Below, one piece after another: positions 1-6,730 of a stretch of DNA of 9,406 bases (within the stretch, counting starts at the first letter, position 1; the number at the start of each line of letters is the position of its first letter). The stretch lies in NCBI GenBank assembly GCA_024640485.1, contig JAHEEY010000159.1, positions 1-9,406 on the forward strand, given 5' to 3'. This DNA is from Chloroflexota bacterium. Lineage in GTDB: Bacteria > Chloroflexota > Anaerolineae > Promineifilales > Promineifilaceae. Position numbers and translations under genes: made by a program. The notes below the pieces were generated by a model that saw only the letters and a program-made list of their open reading frames with translations, searched no databases and had not been told where the DNA came from.

Positions 1-689
1 ACGAAACGGCGTCCGTCCCCCAGCCCTTCCAAATATAGCGTAATCACCTTGGTATGCTCATCTTCAGCCACCGGCACCAGCAAATCCGTTTCGGTCACAT
101 CGACCTGGTTGCCCAGGCTGATCAGCCGGGAGAAGCCAAACCCTTCGCCGCGGGACCAATCGATGATCGCGGCGCACATCGCCCCTGAATGGGAGAGAAA
201 GGCGATATCCCCGGGGTTCGGGCCAGGCGGCGGCAGAAAGGTGGTATCCAGCGGAAGATGGGTGTCGGAAAGTCCAATACAGTTGGGGCCAATCAGCCGG
301 ATCCCAAACCGGACGGCTACAGCGGCCAATTTCGCTTCAAGGGCGGCGCCTTCCGGCCCGATTTCCCGGAAACCGCCCGAGGCGATGACCGCCGCTTTGA
401 TCCCCCGCTGTCCGCAAGATGCCAGCGCCTGTGGTACCCAAGGAGCTGGTACTAAGAGTACCGCCAAATCAACCGGATCAGGTACCGCCTCAATCGACTG
501 GTACACCGGATGCCCCAGCAGGGTGCCGCCTTTCGGGTTGACGAAGCAGATGCTGCCAGGATAGCCGCTCTGCACCAGATTCCGGGCAGCCCCAAACCCC
601 AACTTGGTGGGATCATGGGATGCGCCGATCAAGACGACGCCTTTAGGATGAAAGAAGGGGGTCAGGGATGGATCAGGTTGATTGCCCAT
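1..689 (-). CDS. ADP-forming acyl-CoA synthetase (acetate--CoA ligase family), N-terminal part, cut by window edge
   Basis: The visible 229 residues are the CoA-binding half of an NDP-forming acyl-CoA synthetase, which interconverts acyl-CoA plus ADP and phosphate with free acid plus ATP and CoA. The Rossmann-type CoA-binding domain starts at about residue 12: GVVLIGAS (17-24), CFVNPKGG (48-55), ASGGFREIG (103-111) and GPNCIGL (134-140). A succinyl-CoA-ligase-like flavodoxin domain follows, with LSHSGAM (165-171) where many relatives have SQSGA, then SLGNQVDVTETDLL (191-204). The phosphohistidine region and any ATP-grasp domain lie beyond base 1, so single-chain and split-subunit forms cannot be told apart. 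The start is ATG at 689: an in-frame TGA at 699-701 leaves no earlier start, and AAAGGA at 693-698 is a close-set (3 nt) ribosome binding site. It lies 63 bases downstream of the ABC exporter gene and is probably co-transcribed. No long ATG-to-stop frame shows it because the stop is outside the window. Confidence 0.88.
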   Translation of the reverse strand, partial: MGNQPDPSLTPFFHPKGVVLIGASHDPTKLGFGAARNLVQSGYPGSICFVNPKGGTLLGHPVYQSIEAVPDPVDLAVLLVPAPWVPQALASCGQRGIKAAVIASGGFREIGPEGAALEAKLAAVAVRFGIRLIGPNCIGLSDTHLPLDTTFLPPPGPNPGDIAFLSHSGAMCAAIIDWSRGEGFGFSRLISLGNQVDVTETDLLVPVAEDEHTKVITLYLEGLGDGRRF

Positions 690-752
690 TGGTCCTTTTC
701 AATCGATTCAACTGTGCTGCCACTCCTCACAAACGACCAGCCGGCAGCCGCC

Positions 753-2573
753 TCAACTTGTATGAGCAAAGCTTCCCGCGGCAGGCTGGTATTTGGGCGA
801 TTGGTGGCGGAAATAGGTGTCGTAAAGATCGGCGTAGTGCCCTTCTTGAGCGATAAGATGCATGTGGCTGCCTTCTTCAATGATCTGGCCCTGGCGCAGC
901 ACGATAATCCGGTCAGCGGAACGGACGGTGGACAGACGGTGGGCGATGATAATGGAGGTGCTGTTGGCCATGATCAGGTTCAATGCCTGCTGGATCTGGT
1001 ACTCAGTGAAGGGGTCCACACTTGCGGTGGCCTCATCCAGGATGAAAATACTAGGCCGCTGCACCAATACTCTGACCAGGGCGACCAGCTGCCGCTGACC
1101 CATGGACAATCGGCTGCCTCGCTCTCCAACCTGGCTGTCAAGCCCGTTGGGCAGCGTCTCCAGCCACTCGCCGCCGCCAATCCGGTTGGCTGTTGCCAGA
1201 AGCTCTGCATCGGTGGCTTCGAGGCGGCCGTACCGAATATTGTCGGCGATGCTGCCGGCGAACAGGAACGGTACCTGGGAGACGATGCCCAACTTGCGGC
1301 GATAGCCGTGAAGATCCAGCGTGCGGATGTCTATGCCGTCGACCGAAATACTGCCTTCGCCGAACTCATAGAAGCGAGCCACCAGCTTGGCAATGCTCGA
1401 TTTCCCGGCCCCAGTGTGGCCTACCAGGGCGACGCTCTCGCCAGCGGCGATGGTTAAGTCAAAGTCCTGAAGCACAGTTTCCTGTTCAGAGTATCGGAAG
1501 CACAAGCTGCTGAACCATATCTCGCCCCGGATCCGTTCAATCTGGCGATTCCCGCTCTGGACCACGGCTGTCTCCACGTCCATCAACGCGAAGACCCGTT
1601 CCGTGGCGGCAAGCCCCGCCTGGAACTGGCTCCAGAAGGCCGATAGGTTCATCACAGGGAACCAGAACCGGTCGACGGTGGCCACAAATAGGTACCATGC
1701 GGCGATGCTGATGCTGCCATAGACCGCGCTGAGCCCGCCAACATACACCAGCAGCGCCGTCCCTACGCCAGAAAGGGCATTCAAGGCCGGGAAGATATTG
1801 GCCATGACGAAGGCCCGGCGGATATTGATATCATACGCCTGCTGGTTGACCGCGGAGAATCCTTCGAAGATGGCCATCTCCTGGCGGAAATTCTTGGCAA
1901 CCCGGATCCCGGTGACCGATTCCTGAATCGACTTATTTACTTCACCGATTGCCCGGGTGCCCTGCCGGGTAACCCGACGGGCCATACGGCGAAACCCCAG
2001 CGCAAAAAGCACCACCACAGGGGACAGCGCCAGCACCGCCAGGGCCAGCCGCCATTCGATGCTGAACAAGACGCCAATCAGGATGCCCGCTACGGCCAGC
2101 TGGTTGAAAACGTCGGTACTTAGGATGACTACTTCGCCAAATTCCTGGGTGTCGCTGGTAATTCGGCTGACCACCCGGCCGGTGCTGAACTCATCGTAGA
2201 AGGAGAGATCTTGGTTGGCGGCGGCGGTAAAGGCATCTTTGCGCATGGCTAGAATCACGTCGGCGATCAGCTCTGTGGTCAGCTGCCGGCGCACCCAATT
2301 CAACCCCCAGATCATCACGCCGGTGGCAAAGATGATGCCGATTAGCAGCAGCATCACGGACTCGCCGCTGGTCTCGACCATGAAGCTGATGCCGTTGGAA
2401 ATGATCAGCGGTGTGGCGGCGCTGGAGATAGCCATCAGCAGAATCGCCAGGCCGATGATGATCATTCGGCGGCGGTACACCGCGAAGTAGGTGAAAATCC
2501 GCTTGATCAGCTCTCTGTCGCTGTATCGCCGGTCATATGCCTCTGCTTGCAGGCCGCGCATGATAGCTGCCAT
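753..2573 (-). CDS. ABC exporter, fused transmembrane and ATPase domains (half-transporter)
   Basis: A 606-residue type IV (multidrug/lipid exporter-like) ABC half-transporter of the inner membrane, expected to work as a dimer. The membrane domain spans about 25-320, with hydrophobic segments near 38-60, 72-92, 150-172, 174-194 and 265-310. The nucleotide-binding domain shows the A-loop Tyr361, Walker A GHTGAGKSS (385-393), Q-loop Gln433, signature LSMGQ (489-493), Walker B FILDE (510-514) with catalytic Glu514, D-loop SVD (518-520) and H-loop His545. All catalytic residues are present; the only change is Met for the first Gly of LSGGQ. The active site is therefore not degenerate, and a homodimer or a partner encoded outside the window are both possible. 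The ATG at 2573 is supported by GGAAAGAG six bases upstream. The substrate cannot be read from sequence. It follows arginase after 114 bases and precedes the acyl-CoA synthetase. Confidence 0.93.
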   Translation of the reverse strand: MAAIMRGLQAEAYDRRYSDRELIKRIFTYFAVYRRRMIIIGLAILLMAISSAATPLIISNGISFMVETSGESVMLLLIGIIFATGVMIWGLNWVRRQLTTELIADVILAMRKDAFTAAANQDLSFYDEFSTGRVVSRITSDTQEFGEVVILSTDVFNQLAVAGILIGVLFSIEWRLALAVLALSPVVVLFALGFRRMARRVTRQGTRAIGEVNKSIQESVTGIRVAKNFRQEMAIFEGFSAVNQQAYDINIRRAFVMANIFPALNALSGVGTALLVYVGGLSAVYGSISIAAWYLFVATVDRFWFPVMNLSAFWSQFQAGLAATERVFALMDVETAVVQSGNRQIERIRGEIWFSSLCFRYSEQETVLQDFDLTIAAGESVALVGHTGAGKSSIAKLVARFYEFGEGSISVDGIDIRTLDLHGYRRKLGIVSQVPFLFAGSIADNIRYGRLEATDAELLATANRIGGGEWLETLPNGLDSQVGERGSRLSMGQRQLVALVRVLVQRPSIFILDEATASVDPFTEYQIQQALNLIMANSTSIIIAHRLSTVRSADRIIVLRQGQIIEEGSHMHLIAQEGHYADLYDTYFRHQSPKYQPAAGSFAHTS

Positions 2574-2579
2574 TAATCG

Positions 2580-2587
2580 CTCTTTCC
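2580..2587 (-). promoter_or_regulatory. Ribosome binding site of the ABC exporter
   Basis: GGAAAGAG on the minus strand lies six bases before the ATG at 2573. It favours this start over the in-frame ATG four codons later. Confidence 0.6.
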
Positions 2588-2687
2588 AAATCTACTACTG
2601 ATGCTTCAAATGAATTCGTACTGTTGATGCCGGTCTGAGATTCGCCAAGGACAGGCAGGTGGGCAGGATCTGGGATTCTGACCCATG

Positions 2688-3587
2688 CTACAATATGCGC
2701 TGGCCCAGCAGAGAGGCAGCCAGCCCAACCCCTAATTCAGCCGTCTTGTTTCGCTGGTCCAGGATCGGGTTGATCTCCACAATATCCATAGAGGTGACCC
2801 GCCCGCTGTCTCCCAGAATCTCCATGAGCAGGTGTGCCTCCCGGTAGCTGAGGCCGCCGGGTACAGGGGTGCCCACGCCAGGCGCTTCCGCCGGATCCAG
2901 GCTGTCCATATCGAGGCTGACATGGATACGAGGCGTATGCCGAAGCCGGTCCAGTGCCCGCCGCGCTACGGTGGCCATTCCCAACTCGTCTAGATGCCGC
3001 ATGGTAAATACATCGATCCCGCTGTGCGCCAGGCGCTCGCGTTCGGCACTGTCCAGGTCCCTGATTCCAATCTGCACTATCTGGGTGGGCTGAAGCTTGA
3101 CCCCAGAGTAACCCAAATCAACCAGTTCCTGCGGACCCTCACCGTTCAGAATTGCCACCGGCATCCCGTGGATGTTGCCGCTGGGTGAGCTTTCCGGCGT
3201 ATTGAAATCTCCATGGGCATCGACCCAGATGACACCGACCGGCCCATCCTTAGCCGCGGCAGCGATAGAGCCGATGCTGACACTGTGATCACCACCCAGA
3301 AATATGGCGAAATCACCGTCCTTAATGCATTTTCGGGCGATATCATAGATCGACCGGCATACGTTGGTCACTGCGTTTAACCGCTTCGAACTACCTTCCG
3401 CCGCCGCTTCCTCGGGGTTTGGTACCGGCACATTGCCTTCGTCATAGACCGTATGGCCCAGGCTTTCCAGCTCCGCCTGTAGATTGGCGTATCGGACCGC
3501 GCTGGGGCCCATATCAACCCCGCGCCGGCTCTGTCCCAAATCCATGGGGATTCCAATGATGCGTACATTCTGCTTCTTCAACAACAA
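2688..3587 (-). CDS. rocF: Arginase
   Basis: Hydrolyses L-arginine to L-ornithine and urea in the cytoplasm with a binuclear Mn centre. The 299 residues cover the whole ureohydrolase fold. Metal ligands are visible as GGDHS (His101), DAHGD (Asp124, His126, Asp128) and SLDMDSLDP (Asp226, Asp228). The stretch NTPESSPSGNIHGMP (129-143), with Asn129, Ser136 and His140, is the arginine-binding signature that separates arginase from agmatinase, and EINPILDQRNKTAEL (271-285) with Glu271 matches bacterial RocF. There is no ATG start. Three TTG codons in a row (3587, 3584, 3581) follow an in-frame TAG at 3600-3602. GCGAGG at 3588-3593 is six bases from the third TTG, so translation probably starts at 3581 (297 residues). 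It is divergent from trmB and followed by the ABC exporter. Function is confident; the exact start is inferred. Confidence 0.95.
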   Translation of the reverse strand: MLLKKQNVRIIGIPMDLGQSRRGVDMGPSAVRYANLQAELESLGHTVYDEGNVPVPNPEEAAAEGSSKRLNAVTNVCRSIYDIARKCIKDGDFAIFLGGDHSVSIGSIAAAAKDGPVGVIWVDAHGDFNTPESSPSGNIHGMPVAILNGEGPQELVDLGYSGVKLQPTQIVQIGIRDLDSAERERLAHSGIDVFTMRHLDELGMATVARRALDRLRHTPRIHVSLDMDSLDPAEAPGVGTPVPGGLSYREAHLLMEILGDSGRVTSMDIVEINPILDQRNKTAELGVGLAASLLGQRIL

Positions 3588-3593
3588 CCTCGC
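3588..3593 (-). promoter_or_regulatory. Ribosome binding site deciding the TTG start of arginase
   Basis: GCGAGG abuts the first of three tandem TTG codons and is six bases from the third. Normal spacing therefore points to the TTG at 3581 as the working start. Confidence 0.5.
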
Positions 3594-3679
3594 TTTGCTC
3601 TAGTTCACGAAATCGGCCCGTTCCGGCGGTTATTTTCTGTCAGTTTTGCCTGGTCGGAGAACTCCTCGACGTCGGCTGC

Positions 3680-3708
3680 ATTATCCGCCATGGTCACGGT
3701 CAGCGCAA
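3680..3708 (-). promoter_or_regulatory. Candidate sigma-70 promoter for arginase
   Basis: On the minus strand TTGCGC (3703-3708) and GATAAT (3680-3685) are separated by exactly 17 bases. The -10 matches 5 of 6 consensus bases and the -35 only 3 of 6. Transcription would begin near 3673, giving a leader of about 90 bases before the TTG start. This is by eye only. Confidence 0.35.
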
Positions 3709-3813
3709 GAGTCCGCGCTCGCGTGCTGGAGCGAAACGTCCCTATGCCTGCGGCCTTAGAGCGGTGATGTCGCTGCTTTGGCCCTGTCACTTGAGGGCGA
3801 ACTGTTCGGCCTC

Positions 3814-3841
3814 GTGGCAGGAGTATGAACTGGGATATAAT
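3814..3841 (+). promoter_or_regulatory. Candidate sigma-70 promoter for trmB, possibly leaderless
   Basis: A perfect TATAAT at 3836-3841 is preceded, with a 16-base spacer, by GTGGCA at 3814-3819 (4 of 6 matches to TTGACA). The expected start of transcription is about 3848-3849, which coincides with an in-frame ATG at 3849. The mRNA would then have no leader. The TATAAT lies inside the longer reading of trmB that begins at 3825. Confidence 0.45.
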
Positions 3842-3848
3842 CGGCGTC

Positions 3849-4853
3849 ATGTCATCAAAATTATTAACAGCCATTCATCTGCCCTGGCCAACTGATTGGG
3901 CGGAGTTGTTCCAACGAGAAGCACCGCTTATCGTGGAAATCGGTTTCGGCGGCGGCGAATTCCTGGTTGATCTGGCTCGGCAGCGCCCCGAGTGCAACGT
4001 CGTCGGTGTCGAGATTTCCGCCTACTCGATCCGCAAGGGAATCAAAAAGATTAAGACAGCCGGGCTAACAAACGCCAAGGTGGTCCAGGGCAACGCGCAG
4101 ATTTTCGTGCAGTCGCTCTGCCGGCCCGCCAGCATCCGCGAGCTGTATATCAATTTCCCCGATCCCTGGCCCAAGGCGGAACACAACCGCCGCCGGCTTA
4201 TTAACGACGGGTTCCTTCATCTGTTGGCTACCAGAATACCGGCCGGCGGTCTGCTTGAGATCGCCACTGATCACGCTGATTACGCCGAAGCCATTACCGA
4301 ATGTCTGCAGCGTACCCCCTATTTTGAATCCCGGCTGCCGACCACCTTCATAACCGAAGATGACCAGCGGCCCCGCACTAAGTACGAATTGATCGGACTG
4401 GAAGAAGGACGTGTCTGCCATTACTACAAATGGCGCCGGAACGACGCCGCAGCCGAAGATATCTTTCCAGCACCCCAGGAGTTGCCCATGCCCCATATCG
4501 TTTTCAGCACACCAATGAGCCTGACCGAAATCGGCCAGCAGTTTGAAGTAGCCCAATTCACCCAGGGTAACGTCAGGGTCAAGCTGCTGGAGATGTTTAA
4601 ATCCCTGAGTAACGAGCAGATATTTGTAGAGACCTACGTCAGCGAACAGCCGTTGACTCAGCGAGTAGGGCTGTCAATTCGCCACCGGGCACCACAGGAA
4701 CTGGTGATCGGGCTTCATGACACCGGCTTCCCCAGACCAACCCCAGGCATCCAGCTGGCCATCAGCTTCCTGGCAAAATGGGCAGTCAGCCTGCACCCTG
4801 AGGCGAAAATCCTGCAGAGCAACCTCAAATCTACGGTAGATGAGATGCCCTAG
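3849..4853 (+). CDS. trmB: tRNA (guanine-N7-)-methyltransferase with C-terminal extension
   Basis: Methylates N7 of G46 in the variable loop of tRNA using SAM. Numbered from ATG 3849 (334 residues): SAM-binding motif VEIGFGGGEF (29-38), acidic Glu55 ending strand 2 (VVGVE), the family signature YINFPDPWPKAEHNRRR (100-116), and TKYE (177-180), the usual C-terminal catalytic/tRNA-contact motif. The ordinary TrmB core ends near residue 196. About 138 further residues follow, unlike the 210-240-residue mesophilic enzymes; long C-terminal extensions are known for thermophile TrmB such as that of Aquifex. An alternative ATG at 3825 adds eight residues (MNWDIIGV). AGGAG sits only one base before it, too close for normal initiation, and a TATAAT lies within those codons, so I prefer 3849. 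It is followed by the fusion methyltransferase after 66 bases. Confidence 0.93.
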   Translation: MSSKLLTAIHLPWPTDWAELFQREAPLIVEIGFGGGEFLVDLARQRPECNVVGVEISAYSIRKGIKKIKTAGLTNAKVVQGNAQIFVQSLCRPASIRELYINFPDPWPKAEHNRRRLINDGFLHLLATRIPAGGLLEIATDHADYAEAITECLQRTPYFESRLPTTFITEDDQRPRTKYELIGLEEGRVCHYYKWRRNDAAAEDIFPAPQELPMPHIVFSTPMSLTEIGQQFEVAQFTQGNVRVKLLEMFKSLSNEQIFVETYVSEQPLTQRVGLSIRHRAPQELVIGLHDTGFPRPTPGIQLAISFLAKWAVSLHPEAKILQSNLKSTVDEMP

Positions 4854-4905
4854 GATTCGAGAATAAACCAGCCGCCAGCTGACCGGCAGAACAATCAAGT
4901 TTGAC

Positions 4906-4910
4906 AGGGA
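4906..4910 (+). promoter_or_regulatory. Ribosome binding site of the fusion methyltransferase
   Basis: AGGGA lies nine bases before the ATG at 4920, an acceptable spacing that supports this start. Confidence 0.45.
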
Positions 4911-4919
4911 AATGACAAT

Positions 4920-6602
4920 ATGAGCTCACTGCTGTTTCCAGGACGCCATCTGCTCAATACGGCCTTTCAATCCCAATACCTGCAGCGGCTGCTTCAGATT
5001 CCCCTGGATCAGCTGCCCTTTTTCGATGGCTTCCAGCCCAAATCCGTTGAACCTATCGATCAGATTGTTTTTGCGATTACCTCCTGCAATCAAGCGCATT
5101 CCCGCTACAACCCGATACCGTTCCATGTCCGGGCCATCGGTGTAGACCGGTTCGCCCGCTCCCTGGAGATGACTTTTGACATCAGCTATCGGATTATCGG
5201 CATCCCCCATTACCGGCCGACCCCTCGTTTCGCGGAATTCGTCCTCAAAGAGATAGAAGAACAAACCGAGGGCAGCCTGCTGCTGACGCCGGAAAACTGC
5301 GTGGTCCTCTGTTCAACACCGGCAGTTATCGATATGTATCAGGAGCTCAGTTTTGGTATCCTGCCGGCAGAATTGGGATCGGACGAGCCTCTGGCGGCGA
5401 TGCCCGTTGACCTGATTAGAACCATGGCAGAGAAAGGCGGATCGTGGTTCTCAAACCCGGAGCTGCGGCGCAAGCTCGCTGCCGCTACCGTGGACTTGTG
5501 GCAGGATTTTCCCGATGTCCCTCTTCGGGTACAGCGGTTGTGGCGAGATCCCCTGCTGAATGATGAAGGCAGCCTGACCGAAGATCGGGATTACAGCAGC
5601 TATGCCTACGGTATGGGCAATAATGCCATTGTTGGCCTGAAGTACGATGACATCAAAGAGGCGATGCTGCCCGGCAAAATCGTTGACGAAGGGTGCGCTG
5701 ACGGCGCCCTGCTTTCGCATATAGTTCGGGACTTCCCTGATTCTGATCTCATCGGCATCGAGATCACCGGCGAGTTCATCGCCAGATGCCAGGAGCGGCA
5801 GCGAGCGGGAGACTTCGGCGGAACCTATGTCCACTTTCACCAGCGCAACATCACCCAGCCGATATTTCAGGACAACACCATCGATACCACTCTCTGCAAT
5901 TCCACGGTACATGAGCTGTACTCATACGGCAGTCAGGAAGAGAGTGTGGCCGATTACTTTCTCAGGAAATACCGCCAGACGGCCCCGGGCGGGCGGCTGA
6001 TTATCAGGGACGTGGTCGGCCCCAGCCCCTTTGAGGGTGTCACCGACAAGAGCCAGGAAATCTACCTGTGGCTGGCCCAAGATGATGGCTCCGACCAGGA
6101 TATCTTCCGCGAATGCCCTGATTCGCATCAGCTGATGGAACATCTCAGCCGCCTTTCTACTTACAGCCGATTCCTGCGATTCTCGCGCGATTTTCTGGCT
6201 GATATGAGAAATGAAGGCAAACGAGGCATGGAAACGGCAGTTCAATTCCGCGAGGAGGTTGTCGATGGGGAGCGGTATGTCTGCCTTTCATATCAGGCCG
6301 CGGCTGAGTTCATCAGCAAGAAGGATTACGTCGACAACTGGGACAGCGAAATGAATGAGGAATTTGCTTTCTGGGATTTCTCCGAATGGAAGAATGCGCT
6401 GTCCGCAGCCGGTTTCGATGTGGTCGAGGATCCCAACGCGCCGAAACGAGGCTCGCGTGTCTACTGTAATCAATGGATTGTTGATAACCGGTATCAGGGG
6501 AAAGCGCGGCTTTACTGGAAGAATGACCAGGGCCAACTACAGCCGATGCCGTTTCCATCGACCAATCTGGTCCTGGTCGGTGAAAAACCAATCCGGAATT
6601 AG
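4920..6602 (+). CDS. SAM-dependent methyltransferase fused to an N-terminal nucleotidyltransferase-like domain
   Basis: A 560-residue soluble protein of unknown substrate. The class I SAM methyltransferase begins near 250: motif I KIVDEGCADGALL (253-265), acidic Glu281 after strand 2 (IGIEIT), TTLCNSTVHELYSYG (323-337) at the strand-4 position, and PGGRLIIRDVVGP (356-368). A helical insertion at about 385-480 precedes the closing strands, ending in NLVLVGEKP (549-557). Residues 1-215 are not part of a standard methyltransferase. By eye they follow the NadM-type order: a first strand ending FPGR (6-9), TSCNQAHSRYNPIPFHVR (54-71) where NadM has GSAQxSHTxxNPFTAGER, a strand RIIGIPHY (91-98), CVVLCSTP (127-134), and PVDLIRTMAEKGGSW (162-176) at the place of the TEIRRRML segment. 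The HxGH motif is absent. The methyltransferase call is strong; the N-terminal assignment is inference. It is likely co-transcribed with trmB and ends before a strong terminator. Confidence 0.85.
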   Translation: MSSLLFPGRHLLNTAFQSQYLQRLLQIPLDQLPFFDGFQPKSVEPIDQIVFAITSCNQAHSRYNPIPFHVRAIGVDRFARSLEMTFDISYRIIGIPHYRPTPRFAEFVLKEIEEQTEGSLLLTPENCVVLCSTPAVIDMYQELSFGILPAELGSDEPLAAMPVDLIRTMAEKGGSWFSNPELRRKLAAATVDLWQDFPDVPLRVQRLWRDPLLNDEGSLTEDRDYSSYAYGMGNNAIVGLKYDDIKEAMLPGKIVDEGCADGALLSHIVRDFPDSDLIGIEITGEFIARCQERQRAGDFGGTYVHFHQRNITQPIFQDNTIDTTLCNSTVHELYSYGSQEESVADYFLRKYRQTAPGGRLIIRDVVGPSPFEGVTDKSQEIYLWLAQDDGSDQDIFRECPDSHQLMEHLSRLSTYSRFLRFSRDFLADMRNEGKRGMETAVQFREEVVDGERYVCLSYQAAAEFISKKDYVDNWDSEMNEEFAFWDFSEWKNALSAAGFDVVEDPNAPKRGSRVYCNQWIVDNRYQGKARLYWKNDQGQLQPMPFPSTNLVLVGEKPIRN

Positions 6603-6654
6603 CGTACGGACCAATCGCAGATCGCTTCCGCCGGGCATCGTCGTCAAGATGGTC

Positions 6655-6702
6655 TCAAAAGAAACGGCAGCAGGTTTCAAAAACCGCTGCCGTTTCTTTT
6701 GA
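6655..6702. terminator. Bidirectional intrinsic terminator between convergent genes
   Basis: A perfect 17-base inverted repeat (6655-6671 with 6686-6702) encloses a short inner stem, GGTTT (6673-6677) with AAACC (6681-6685), with a single unpaired A at 6672 and loop CAA. On either strand the GC-rich core GGCAGC/GCTGCC is followed by GTTTCTTTT, so the structure reads as a Rho-independent terminator both ways. It serves the fusion methyltransferase (ending 6602) and the Ntn hydrolase (ending 6731 on the minus strand). Confidence 0.9.
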
Positions 6703-6730
6703 CCTGAGCAAGGTTGCTGCTGACATGCAG

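Noticed and set aside
430..520. Clustered GGTAC/GTACC words, including the imperfect palindrome GGTACTAAGAGTACC
   Set aside because: They fall inside the coding sequence of the acyl-CoA synthetase and are explained by Val/Pro/Thr codons; no repeat unit is conserved.
1102..1120. LSMGQ in place of LSGGQ as a sign of a degenerate ABC site
   Set aside because: The catalytic Glu and His and both Walker motifs are intact, and a changed third signature residue is common in this exporter group.
510..1457. Long plus-strand open frame (315 codons)
   Set aside because: It lies antisense to the acyl-CoA synthetase and ABC exporter genes, whose motifs are complete, and its product has no recognisable family character.
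2574..2687. Promoter or terminator between arginase and the ABC exporter
   Set aside because: Only a 4-bp TGGG/CCCA stem without a T-run and no paired -35/-10 boxes; read-through from arginase is as likely as a separate promoter.
3781..3798. Inverted repeat GCCCT...AGGGC in the divergent spacer
   Set aside because: Only five base pairs with an eight-base loop and no T-run; too weak to call a terminator or operator.
3605..3824. Possible tRNA or small RNA gene in the divergent spacer
   Set aside because: No cloverleaf, TTCGANNC-type T-loop or CCA end could be seen on either strand.
3605..3874. Minus-strand open frame of 89 codons in the divergent spacer, including a possible 28-codon leader peptide ending at 3605
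   Set aside because: It overlaps trmB and the candidate arginase promoter, has no family resemblance, and its short form would begin upstream of the predicted transcription start.
4901..4906. TTGACA before the fusion methyltransferase
   Set aside because: A perfect -35 hexamer, but the matching -10 position falls inside the coding region and holds no TATAAT-like sequence.
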